From Coleofasciculaceae cyanobacterium (GTDB lineage Bacteria > Cyanobacteriota > Cyanobacteriia > Cyanobacteriales > Xenococcaceae), in assembly GCA_036703275.1 (NCBI GenBank), contig DATNPK010000064.1:1-64000 (forward strand): DNA of 64,000 bases, given 5' to 3'. Shown piece after piece: positions 53,992 to 62,852 of the stretch. A program made the position numbers and the translations under genes. The notes under the pieces are model-generated. The model was not told the DNA's origin. It ran no database searches and saw only the letters and a program-made list of their open reading frames with translations. The stretch's first letter is position 1, and each line of letters starts with the position of its first letter.

Positions 53992-54321
53992 ACTAATGAC
54001 ATCTCCTATTCAAGTATTAAATAAAAATATCACCTTTTTAAAATATTTAATATCTACCTTTTGCCTGATGAATTATCAATTATTGTATTGATTGTTAATC
54101 TAATTACGTTTTTTTTCCTGCTATTTATTTACAAAGTCTTAATATTATTATTTTCCGCTTCACTCAAATTTTATCTTCAGCCATAGTTATGCCTTATGTG
54201 CAACATAAAAATTAAGAAAAGTTTACATATAAAGATTTAAAAAAGTAGCTAAATTATCAATTGTTAGTATAATTATTAAGAATTGCTACTCTTTTATGTT
54301 TTTTGGTCTATTTTATTAATT
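53992..54321. promoter_or_regulatory. Divergent A+T-rich regulatory region of the glycan locus
   Basis: This gap separates the GT4 and flippase genes. TATAAT at 54268-54273 is a good -10 candidate for the flippase gene; transcription would then begin about 54280, favouring the TTG start at 54322 over that at 54283. No gene content is seen. Confidence 0.5.
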
Positions 54322-55596
54322 TTGAAAAAGTTAAGACAAAAACTTAAACATATTTCTCAGAAGTCAATAGTCAAAAATAGCCTTTGGGAATTATTAGCCA
54401 AGCTAGTTAATATCGGCTGTCAAGCAGCTTACTTTACCGTTATTGTGCGGGTTCTTGGCACAGAAAATTATGGTGCATTTGTGGGGATTACTGCTTTAGC
54501 TGCTCTGATTTTTCCTTTTGCTAATTTGGGCAGTGGAGATGTTTTAATTCAGCAAGTATCTAGAGATAGAAAAGTGTTTTCTACCTATTGGGGAAATGCT
54601 TTAATAATTATTTGTATTGCCAGCTTACTGTTAACAACAATTGCTTACTTTATATCTCCTTTTATTTTTGCCGAAATTATTAGTTTGCCAGCTATATTAG
54701 CTATTTTATTAGCAGATTTAACTGGTTTGGCTGTGTTTATGGTTAGTGCTAAAGCGTTTATATCTCATAATTTATTAAAAAATTCTTCTTTATTACAAAT
54801 TATTAATACAATCACCAAATTATTAGCATCGATACTGTTAGCAACCTGTTATCAAAAACCCTCTTTATTACAGTGGTCTTATTTATATTTATTAAGCTCG
54901 CTAATTACAGCAGTCGTCGGGATTGTTTGGGTAAATAAAACTTTAGGCAAACCCAAGGTGCTTTCCCAGGCCATACCAGAGATGGCTAATCAAGGAATTT
55001 ACTTTGCCATCGGCGAATCTGCTTATAATATCAACTCCGATATTGATAAAACAATGCTAGCAAGTATGTCTACCCTGGAAGCAACAGGTATCTATGGAGC
55101 AGCATATCGCTTAATTCAAGTTGGTGGTATTCCGATTTATGCAGTACTATCCGCTTCTTATCCTAAATTTTTTCAGGAGGGAACAAAAGGAATTAAGGGC
55201 TGCTTGAGTTTAGTCAAACGACTTTTACCTTTGGTCGTAATTTATGGGATTATTTCCTTAATAGGTTTTTTATTTTTTGCTCCTGGGATTGTTTATATTT
55301 TAGGAGATGAATATCAAAATGCGATCGCCACAGTACGCTGGCTTGCACCCATCCCGATTATCGGTTCGATACAGTTGCTCTTAGCAGATACCCTTACGGG
55401 TGCAGGTTTTCAGAAAACTCGCAGTGCTATTCAGGTAATCACCGCCTTAGGCAACGTCGGATTGAATTTCTGGTTAATTCCCTTATATTCCTGGAAGGGT
55501 GCTGCTTGGGCAACATTAACTTCTGATAGTTTTCGGATTATTGGTTTGGCGATCGCTGTAGGCTGGTTTTATCACCAACAAAGAACCAGAGTTTAA
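54322..55596 (+). CDS. Polysaccharide flippase (Wzx/MATE-like)
   Basis: This membrane protein of about 424 residues has about 12-14 spans and the MOP-superfamily flippase pattern: SLWELLAKLVNIGCQAAYF, VRVLGTENYGAFVGITALA, NSDIDKTMLASMSTLEATGIYGAAYRL. It moves undecaprenyl-linked glycans across the membrane. No in-frame ATG exists near the start; TTG at 54322 (or TTG at 54283, giving 437 residues) must be used. Its stop abuts that of the convergent LamG-like gene with no gap. Confidence 0.88.
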   Translation: MKKLRQKLKHISQKSIVKNSLWELLAKLVNIGCQAAYFTVIVRVLGTENYGAFVGITALAALIFPFANLGSGDVLIQQVSRDRKVFSTYWGNALIIICIASLLLTTIAYFISPFIFAEIISLPAILAILLADLTGLAVFMVSAKAFISHNLLKNSSLLQIINTITKLLASILLATCYQKPSLLQWSYLYLLSSLITAVVGIVWVNKTLGKPKVLSQAIPEMANQGIYFAIGESAYNINSDIDKTMLASMSTLEATGIYGAAYRLIQVGGIPIYAVLSASYPKFFQEGTKGIKGCLSLVKRLLPLVVIYGIISLIGFLFFAPGIVYILGDEYQNAIATVRWLAPIPIIGSIQLLLADTLTGAGFQKTRSAIQVITALGNVGLNFWLIPLYSWKGAAWATLTSDSFRIIGLAIAVGWFYHQQRTRV

Positions 55597-57702
55597 TTAT
55601 TCTTTCATCACCATAAAATTGCTAAAGCCACTGCCAGTATCATTACCCCACTCCCAGTTAGCGACAATGCCAAGACGATTAATACTTAGAGCATTAGCCC
55701 AGGGATAAACATCGGTGAGGGCGCGATAAAGAACGGTTTGCTGGTTAACCCGCACGGTATAGTTATTACCATCAAAGACAACCCTGAGGGTGTAGGGTTG
55801 CCCAAAAGCGATCGCCTTGCCAATGTTGGACCACACTGCATCGTAAATTTCTTCAAACCCATCGATACGGAAAAAACAAGAAATGGATTCTCCTTCATAA
55901 AAATCATCCAACCAGGTATTGATAATAATGTAATTATCTTTGTCCTGCCAAAAGATTAAGCCACCTCGTCCTTTTTCTCCTTGTCCCCTTTCTTTCCCTG
56001 GAGGAAAAATCGTTACTGACATATCAGCAAAACTAGAATGATCCCAAGCCACAGTATAGGCAGTACGCCCTGGTAAGGGATGCTCAACGCTAGCCTCTAT
56101 TTTAGTAATGCCCGATTGCATTTTGAATGCACCCTGACCAAGAGTTTTTGACCAGACTTTATTGCCTAGAGAGGTAGTTTTGCCAGTTAAATCTCCTTGC
56201 CAAAAATTGAAGTCATCTTGAATAACAAGATCCGATCCTTCGCGCCACCAAGGAGAACCCAGATCGAGATTGGGAATAGTTACCGTGCGAGGATGAGCTT
56301 CAAAGTGACGTAAATATAAATTGGATGCCTTAAATATGGTTACACCGATTCCTGTAGCCTCAGCTAATTGCTTGTCTAGAGAAACGCCTTGCGCAGCTAT
56401 GCCGTTGGGCCGATCGCCGACTAGCTTACCATTAAGATAAATTCTGAATTCTTGTCCGTCATCTAAAATTTGCCAATATGTAACGCTATTAGGCACAAGA
56501 TAATCTTCAGTACTAATATATATTTCTTTTGTTTGTCCAGCCTCAATTAACTGAAGACAAAGCTGTTCCTGATTAAGACGACAACACCAATAATTATCTC
56601 GATCGCGAAATCTCCAGATTATGCCCAAATCTGCTGGCGCATCTCCCGTAAATATTTCTAAATGTAATAATCCAGAATTTGCTTGAGGATCGAGAATAGC
56701 CAGACTATTGTTTTCTCTTGCCACCAAGCCCTTTTCCGTCCGCTCAAAACCGCCAGACAAAACTGACCAACTTCCTCCTACCTCAGCAGCAGTATTCGTT
56801 AGGTTGCTTTGTCCTATTAAGGAGTCTGCTGCATGAGCCGTACCATACCAAGTTTCTAATTCAGCGATTGTCTCAACTTTGACTCCAGATACTCTAGTCT
56901 CAGCCCGAAAGCCAATTTGACCGAGAACGCTTTGATGAACACCTGCATACACGGTAGCTTCAGAATTAACGCCATCGATCGCTACTGGACGTAGCTGAGG
57001 ATAGGCTGATAAGCCATAAACCTGTGGTAAAGATGCAGCATAGTAAGCTGCACCCTGTTCTCTCAAGATAACCACATAGTATACGGGGACGTTTTGCAGT
57101 CCCCGAAAAATAGGTAATAATTTTGTTCCTACTGAAGCTAGCAACTCGCCATTTTCTGCTCCCGTAGCTCGCACGACGAAACCATTGCCTGTTTGCGTTG
57201 GGTTATTTGGCACTGCATCAGCAAACCAACCAACTGCTAAATTATCGTCAATTGGAGGTAGAGGAAAGAATTTAGTCACCTCAGATGCGATGCGTAACCA
57301 ACCTAATAAACGTTTTACTGTTTCCTGCTTTTGTTTACTACCCAACCAGGCTACAATCCGCTGCATTACCGATTCAGTTTCACTACCTTTGAGCCAACGA
57401 GAAATTCTTTTATAGAGCCATTCAATAGTTTCCGCTTGAGAAGTATTATGACCGTTAAGGATTAACACGGCTACAGCTAATCCATTCTGGCGTTGATATT
57501 CACCGTAGGCAATACCCTGTCTACCCCAGCCTGGTTGAATCAAAGGTTTAAAACGTAGGGCATTATTGTCTATAGCGATCGCCTTTTCTCGATCTATTCC
57601 CTTTCTCTCAATACCTCCTTTGCATTTAGTGTCGATCGTCTTACCTAAAGGGCGATCGTCTTGAAAACTATCGGTAAATGATTCATTCATCTGTAGAAAC
57701 AA
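55597..57702 (-). CDS. Large LamG/concanavalin-like protein of unknown function
   Basis: This 701-residue protein has an N-terminal unknown region (1-270; YYVVILREQGAAYYAASLP), and two similar jelly-roll-type segments. The first (about 310-470) contains LGIIWRFRDRDNYWCCRLN, the second (about 510-701) contains GGLIFWQDKDNYIIINTWL and RLGIVANWEWGN. These resemble LamG/3-keto-glycoside-hydrolase-like sugar-binding domains. No signal peptide is visible. PPGKERGQGEKGRGG (near residue 575) is coded by purine-rich repeat DNA. It ends flush with the flippase stop. A glycan-binding role is inferred from fold and neighbours only. Start at residue 5 (57690) is possible. Confidence 0.8.
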   Translation of the reverse strand: MFLQMNESFTDSFQDDRPLGKTIDTKCKGGIERKGIDREKAIAIDNNALRFKPLIQPGWGRQGIAYGEYQRQNGLAVAVLILNGHNTSQAETIEWLYKRISRWLKGSETESVMQRIVAWLGSKQKQETVKRLLGWLRIASEVTKFFPLPPIDDNLAVGWFADAVPNNPTQTGNGFVVRATGAENGELLASVGTKLLPIFRGLQNVPVYYVVILREQGAAYYAASLPQVYGLSAYPQLRPVAIDGVNSEATVYAGVHQSVLGQIGFRAETRVSGVKVETIAELETWYGTAHAADSLIGQSNLTNTAAEVGGSWSVLSGGFERTEKGLVARENNSLAILDPQANSGLLHLEIFTGDAPADLGIIWRFRDRDNYWCCRLNQEQLCLQLIEAGQTKEIYISTEDYLVPNSVTYWQILDDGQEFRIYLNGKLVGDRPNGIAAQGVSLDKQLAEATGIGVTIFKASNLYLRHFEAHPRTVTIPNLDLGSPWWREGSDLVIQDDFNFWQGDLTGKTTSLGNKVWSKTLGQGAFKMQSGITKIEASVEHPLPGRTAYTVAWDHSSFADMSVTIFPPGKERGQGEKGRGGLIFWQDKDNYIIINTWLDDFYEGESISCFFRIDGFEEIYDAVWSNIGKAIAFGQPYTLRVVFDGNNYTVRVNQQTVLYRALTDVYPWANALSINRLGIVANWEWGNDTGSGFSNFMVMKE
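55961..56004 (-). repeat. Purine-rich repeat coding a Gly/Lys/Arg loop in the LamG-like protein
   Basis: On the minus strand the sequence reads GGGAAAGAAAGGGGACAAGG then AGAAAAAGGACGAGG, similar to noncoding GGGGACAAGGAGA repeats of cyanobacteria, and is translated in frame as GKERGQGEKGRGG inside the second jelly-roll domain. Confidence 0.6.
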
Positions 57703-57771
57703 GTAAAGAAAAACTTTTCAACGTAAGGAGCGTACAAGCCCCGACGCTTCTGTGGTTCATGTGATTAATTT

Positions 57772-58437
57772 TTACCAATGAATTTGACTCAGAATATAGC
57801 GCAGACGGTCATAATCATCTTTCAACAAAGTGCTAAGGGTTCGACCAACATTAACTAACCAATCTCGATTTGCCTGACGCTGCCGATAGACATCCCTTAC
57901 TGATGCTGCAACCAAGGACTCTACTGGTATATCTTTGGCTTGCAGCAGAGTTCTAAGAAAGTCTAGTTTTTCCGTAAAGTGAACTATTTCTTCGGCATCA
58001 CACTGATAAACCGATTGGTGAATCTGAGGCGGACGAGGCGGTAAGTATTGATATATTTGACCTAAATTGACGTTATTTCCATTCAAATGGTTAGGAGCTT
58101 CAAAACCGACGATCGCTGCTTTAAATTCGGTTTTCAGCATGGCAAAGATCTGAGGCTGCTGCTCTCTTAGTTCTTCGAGAGATAAGCCCAAAGCTCTAGC
58201 ACGGTGGACTGAATCAATCGGACTAGTAGTAACGTAAGTGACAACAGCAAAAATCTTGTTGCCCGATTCTTCATCAAAAGATTTAATCCAGCTACCAAAT
58301 GGTGGCATTACGGGAAACTTCAGATCTTCTGGTTCGAGACATTGAGCTAAATATTGTGTTGTAGATGTTTCGATCACTTCTCCAATATGCTTCGGGTTGC
58401 GATCGTCAACTGTAAATTGAGGCAGGGGAAGACGCAT
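57772..58437 (-). CDS. Conserved cyanobacterial protein, HAS-barrel-like
   Basis: In this 221-residue soluble protein, residues 10-100 (IGEVIETSTTQYLAQC, PPFGSWIKSF, FAVVTYVTTSPI) look like the HAS barrel found at the N-terminus of HerA-type and related ATPases. The C-terminal half is helical (YDRLRYILSQIHW). No ATPase domain is present. Function unknown. It lies 69 bp upstream of the LamG-like gene in the minus-strand direction. Confidence 0.75.
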   Translation of the reverse strand: MRLPLPQFTVDDRNPKHIGEVIETSTTQYLAQCLEPEDLKFPVMPPFGSWIKSFDEESGNKIFAVVTYVTTSPIDSVHRARALGLSLEELREQQPQIFAMLKTEFKAAIVGFEAPNHLNGNNVNLGQIYQYLPPRPPQIHQSVYQCDAEEIVHFTEKLDFLRTLLQAKDIPVESLVAASVRDVYRQRQANRDWLVNVGRTLSTLLKDDYDRLRYILSQIHW

Positions 58438-58562
58438 TTTTCAATGATCGAGAATGAGGAATAAAGAGCAGAAAATAAGTTACGGCTGTGCCGATTGACT
58501 CGATTTGCTGTTATGGAAAACAAACTACTGGTCTGTCAGTTTGTAATTGATGAGTTTAAATA

Positions 58563-58583
58563 AGCTCTTAGCTCTTAGCTCTT
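58563..58583. repeat. AGCTCTT heptad array (three copies)
   Basis: Three exact tandem AGCTCTT units lie in the gap between the HAS-barrel-like gene and ndhS, a sequence variant of the TAGCTAT arrays elsewhere in the window. Confidence 0.8.
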
Positions 58584-58672
58584 TGATTTAACGCGCGAGT
58601 GTCAACTAGTCGCTAGTTACTTCATGCCCAAGGCGTACTATACCCCAACTAAATATGAAGCTTGCAGCAACG

Positions 58673-58861
58673 CTATTTCTTTTTGGTTAAGTTTACGGCT
58701 TCTAGTTCAGATAAATTAAAGGTAACTAACTTATCCCAATTTCCACCTTCAAATAGTACGGCAACTTTACCGTCGTCGATGCGCTGTACTAAGCCTTGGA
58801 AGTTATAGTAGATATCGTCAGAATTAGTAATTTTAACAGTTGCACCAGGTAAAATAATCAT
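58673..58861 (-). CDS. ndhS: NAD(P)H-quinone oxidoreductase subunit S
   Basis: The 62-residue protein reads [13 protein letters not shown], then [20 protein letters not shown] and [16 protein letters not shown], matching NdhS (Ssl0352-type), an SH3-like subunit that helps ferredoxin bind to the photosynthetic NDH-1 complex on the thylakoid membrane. It is a small single gene, preceded on its strand by 76 bp from the unknown gene at 58938. Confidence 0.92.
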   Translation of the reverse strand: MIILPGATVKITNSDDIYYNFQGLVQRIDDGKVAVLFEGGNWDKLVTFNLSELEAVNLTKKK

Positions 58862-58937
58862 TGTGCTAAATGCGATCGCTTTTGATGTGGTTTATCTTAT
58901 TTAGCATACCAAGTAAACTCTGTCAGGTTAAAACTCT

Positions 58938-59627
58938 TTAGTCGTAGATCGCATCTAATATTTCATCAGAAGTAGGGTTGTAGTTTGGTTCAGATAGCTG
59001 TATATTTTCTTTCCAAATATAATATACCTGCTCTAGACTTCCTTCATGATGACTCCATGAGCCTGAATAGTCGCTAAAATTTAGCTTAACTAAAAGCCAT
59101 TCTTGCTTAGGCGAATTTAAAGGCGTGGTCATAAAAATAAACCCAGCTTCATTGTCGTGATACTCGTATAGTTCCAGGGAATATAAAGAACCTTGCCAAC
59201 CGTATTCCCCTGATACTGTAGCCTCTATTGCTGCTTTTTCTGTATCATTTTTAGGGGTAAAAATAAAAGCTTCTTTTGGTTTGGCTGCATAAATCATTGG
59301 CGACCAGCTAAACTTATTGAGCATAAATTCAGATAGTTTTTTTAAAGCCTTTTTATCAGTAGTCATGAGCCAAACTTCTGATTCAAGCTGGCTGCTAATT
59401 GTCCATTTAATTCGATTCCTAAATCTATATGCTACTGCTGCAAAAGCATTATCTTCAGCTAGTTTATGATCGATTCCTACATAACCTTCATTTAACAGCT
59501 CGTCAATAGTTTTTTGTGAAGGAAAAGGTTTTTTATAGGAAAAGTCGTAGTGTGTTGGTCTAGTTTGAAGACCAAACCTAGCAGAGGTACTGTTTTCCTG
59601 GAGCTGATTTTTTACTTTATCTTTCAT
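58938..59627 (-). CDS. Hypothetical protein
   Basis: This 229-residue soluble protein without signal peptide or membrane segment has a rich aromatic content (WTISSQLESEVWLMTTDKKA, FSWSPMIYAAKPKEAF, LYSLELYEYHDNEAGFIFM) and an acidic C-terminus. I recognise no family. Codon use resembles the neighbours. It may be cotranscribed with ndhS (76-bp gap). Confidence concerns it being a gene, not its role. Confidence 0.75.
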   Translation of the reverse strand: MKDKVKNQLQENSTSARFGLQTRPTHYDFSYKKPFPSQKTIDELLNEGYVGIDHKLAEDNAFAAVAYRFRNRIKWTISSQLESEVWLMTTDKKALKKLSEFMLNKFSWSPMIYAAKPKEAFIFTPKNDTEKAAIEATVSGEYGWQGSLYSLELYEYHDNEAGFIFMTTPLNSPKQEWLLVKLNFSDYSGSWSHHEGSLEQVYYIWKENIQLSEPNYNPTSDEILDAIYD

Positions 59628-60213
59628 GATAGATACTACATCACAGAGAACTTAGATCTATTGTTCCCTAAAAATTATTAAAGATATAATATATGTCCTT
59701 AAAAATCAATAATTACTCACTGCGCAAGCTTTCTATCTTAAAGATATGCTGTGTAGTTTATCTTTTGTTTGATTGAAGGACAATTGAAATAATAAACTAG
59801 CTTACTTGGATTTAATTATAATTCTTAGCCATTACCTAAGCGAAGTAATCAAAACTTACCAAATTTTAAAAACCCAAATTATTTTGCACTATTTAAAGTG
59901 GTTTTTAAGCAAAAAATTAGTTGCTATAATTATTATAGCTTTGATAAATCCAATCAAAAAATATTTTTAGCTTAGACGTGTTACTAAAGCTAAATTTTTA
60001 GTTAACATTTGAAACGATTAGCTAACCAAGCGTTTCGAGCTAGTGCTAATCAATAGTTGAACGAATAATTTGGTTGATTTTTTGAGTTTTTGAAGAATTT
60101 AGCCTAAAGTTCATAAAAAGCAAATTTTGGCAATCTAATCCATAAAAAACCTGATTTAATTATTCCAACATATAGATAGAATAGATTTTGTGCTGTTAGT
60201 CTAAAAGTTATCT
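59628..60213. other. A+T-rich region upstream of purL
   Basis: No gene is supported in these 586 bases. TATAAT at 59925-59930 lies in the palindromic-looking TTGCTATAATTATTATAGC and could be a purL promoter or a regulatory site. A long 5' leader would follow. No riboswitch consensus was recognised. Confidence 0.4.
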
Positions 60214-62580
60214 ATGTCTGAGATTGGATCTATCCCCTTTAGTGCCGAAGAAATTGCCTCAGAAGGTATCAAACCAGAGGAATATCAAGAAATTGTTAAT
60301 CGCTTAGGTCGTCATCCTAACAAAGCCGAATTAGGAATGTTTGGCGTAATGTGGTCAGAACACTGCTGTTATAAAAACTCTCGACCTTTATTAAGTCAGT
60401 TTCCGACTACGGGCGATCGCGTTTTGGTTGGTCCAGGAGAAAATGCAGGAGTAGTTGATTTAGGTAACGGTCTACACCTAGCTTTTAAGATTGAATCCCA
60501 CAACCATCCCTCGGCAGTCGAACCTTTTCAGGGCGCAGCTACAGGAGTAGGAGGAATCCTGCGCGATATCTTTACTATGGGCGCACGTCCGATTGCGATT
60601 CTTAATTCTTTACGCTTTGGCAATTTAGAAGATGCGCGAACCAGACGTATATTCCAAGGTGTAGTTGAAGGCATATCTCACTATGGCAACTGTATTGGAG
60701 TACCGACGGTAGCAGGAGAGATCTACTTCGATTCAGCTTATGCGGGTAATCCTTTAGTCAACGCAATGGCACTAGGTTTGATGGAAACCAAGGATATTGT
60801 TAAGTCTGGTGCTTCAGGAATAGGCAACCCCGTACTCTATGTCGGATCGACTACTGGCAGAGATGGCATGGGTGGGGCGAGTTTCGCCAGTGCCGAATTA
60901 ACTGATGATTCTATGGACGATCGCCCTGCGGTACAGGTAGGCGATCCTTTCTTAGAAAAGTCTTTAGTAGAGGCTTGTTTAGCAGCGTTTAAAACTGGCG
61001 CGGTAGTAGCAGCACAAGATATGGGTGCAGCAGGATTAACCTGTTCTACTTCAGAAATGGCAGATAAAGGCGGAGTGGGTATTGAATTGGATTTGGATTT
61101 AATTCCCGCTAGAGAACCAGGTATGACTCCCTATGAATATTTACTCTCCGAGTCTCAGGAACGAATGTTGTTTGTGGCACAAAAAGGTAGAGAACAAGAG
61201 TTAATTGATATTTTTCACCGTTGGGAACTTCAGGCGGTGGTTGCTGGTTCAGTTATTGAAGAACCAGTAGTCAGAATTTTATATCAGGGTGAGGTGGCTG
61301 CCAAAGTTACCGCCACAGCCTTAGCGGATGATACTCCAATTTATCACCGAGAATTATTAACCGAACCACCTGCTTATGCTCAAGAAGCTGCTCAATGGAC
61401 GACAGATAGTTTACCAGGATGTGATTATCAGGGTATAGATGTTCGGGGAACTTATCAAACTTGGAACGAAATTTTGTTGCAGCTATTAGATACTCCGACA
61501 ATAGCCTCTAAACAGTGGGTATATCGTCAATATGACCATCAGGTACAAAACAATACCATTATCTTGCCGGGTGGGGCAGATGCTGCCGTGGTTAGGATAC
61601 GTCCCGTTGACGCTAACCCAGGAGATTGCACGATTGGAGTGGCTGCAACTACCGACTGTAATGCTCGTTATGTCTATCTCGATCCTTATGAAGGGGCAAA
61701 AGCCGCTGTAGCAGAAGCTGCTCGTAATTTAAGCTGCGTGGGTGCTGAACCTTTAGCAGTAACAGACAACCTCAACTTTGGTAGTCCCGAAAAACCCGTC
61801 GGCTATTGGCAACTAGCTAACGCTTGTCAGGGTATTGCTGATGCTTGTAGAGAAATGTCTACTCCCGTTACTGGTGGCAATGTTTCTCTTTATAACGAGA
61901 CTTTGAATTCTCAAGGTAATCCTCAACCGATTTATCCGACTCCTGTAATCGGGATGGTAGGTTTAGTCCCCGATCTTACTAAAATCTGCGGACAGTCTTG
62001 GATTAACCAGGGAGATGTCATCTATTTACTGGGTTGTTGCGATCCTGCTTCGACTTCGCGATCTCCTCTCGGTGCATCTGAATATCTATCAGCAATTCAT
62101 AACCAAGTGGCAGGAAAACCTCCAGTGGTTGACTTTGAATTAGAAAAAAATATTCAAGCAGCCTGTCGTCATGGAATACGCCAAGGATGGATTAAATCGG
62201 CTCACGATTTGGCAGAAGGAGGGCTGGCAGTCGCTTTAGCCGAAGCCTGTATTGGTAATAGTCTGGGTGCAACTATCAATATTGCCGTATCTGAATCACA
62301 ACGTTTGGATGAATTGTTGTTTGGGGAAGCTGCAAGTCAAATAATTGTGTCGGTCGATCCCACCATGGTTGATATTTGGGAAACTTATTTGCGCGATAAT
62401 TTAAGCGATAAGCTTGGTTACGACATGGCTTGGCTAGGCTGGAGCAAAATAGGCATAGTCAGTCAACCCCAATCAGAACTAGCTATTTTAACAAATGATA
62501 ATCTTTCGTTAATTAATGTTAAAATTGACCAGTTAGCCGTTGTCTGGTCACAGGCAATAGAAAATAGATTGGTCTCCTGA
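60214..62580 (+). CDS. purL: Phosphoribosylformylglycinamidine synthase subunit PurL
   Basis: PurL is the synthetase subunit of FGAM synthase (step 4 of purine synthesis), working with PurS and PurQ, which are not in the window. The 788 residues are the small form of bacteria with separate Pur[56 protein letters not shown], and the second AIRS-like half with [13 protein letters not shown] and [17 protein letters not shown]. purF follows after 272 bp, the usual cyanobacterial order. Confidence 0.97.
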   Translation: MSEIGSIPFSAEEIASEGIKPEEYQEIVNRLGRHPNKAELGMFGVMWSEHCCYKNSRPLLSQFPTTGDRVLVGPGENAGVVDLGNGLHLAFKIESHNHPSAVEPFQGAATGVGGILRDIFTMGARPIAILNSLRFGNLEDARTRRIFQGVVEGISHYGNCIGVPTVAGEIYFDSAYAGNPLVNAMALGLMETKDIVKSGASGIGNPVLYVGSTTGRDGMGGASFASAELTDDSMDDRPAVQVGDPFLEKSLVEACLAAFKTGAVVAAQDMGAAGLTCSTSEMADKGGVGIELDLDLIPAREPGMTPYEYLLSESQERMLFVAQKGREQELIDIFHRWELQAVVAGSVIEEPVVRILYQGEVAAKVTATALADDTPIYHRELLTEPPAYAQEAAQWTTDSLPGCDYQGIDVRGTYQTWNEILLQLLDTPTIASKQWVYRQYDHQVQNNTIILPGGADAAVVRIRPVDANPGDCTIGVAATTDCNARYVYLDPYEGAKAAVAEAARNLSCVGAEPLAVTDNLNFGSPEKPVGYWQLANACQGIADACREMSTPVTGGNVSLYNETLNSQGNPQPIYPTPVIGMVGLVPDLTKICGQSWINQGDVIYLLGCCDPASTSRSPLGASEYLSAIHNQVAGKPPVVDFELEKNIQAACRHGIRQGWIKSAHDLAEGGLAVALAEACIGNSLGATINIAVSESQRLDELLFGEAASQIIVSVDPTMVDIWETYLRDNLSDKLGYDMAWLGWSKIGIVSQPQSELAILTNDNLSLINVKIDQLAVVWSQAIENRLVS

Positions 62581-62640
62581 TGCTGCATATGTATAGTTTG
62601 AAAACTAAGAACTTTTTAGCCATCGCAATAAACCGATCCT

Positions 62641-62653
62641 CCATATGATATGG
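62641..62653. promoter_or_regulatory. Short palindrome between purL and purF
   Basis: CCATATGATATGG is a perfect 6-1-6 palindrome 200 bp ahead of purF. It could be an operator, but nothing else supports that. Confidence 0.2.
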
Positions 62654-62852
62654 ACAAGCGCGAAGTTGGAGAAAGACTCACCCGCGCCACCGTCTCGCCA
62701 GAAAACTTTTTAGCAAATCTTTTTAGCAAACAGTGAATTAGAAGCATTTTTTAAAATAGTTAGTCTGGAAAATGTTAAGAGCATTATTATCAGTAGCAAA
62801 TATTTATTACCTGTAAATACTTATTACCTTAAGGTAGGAGCAAGCCAATAGC

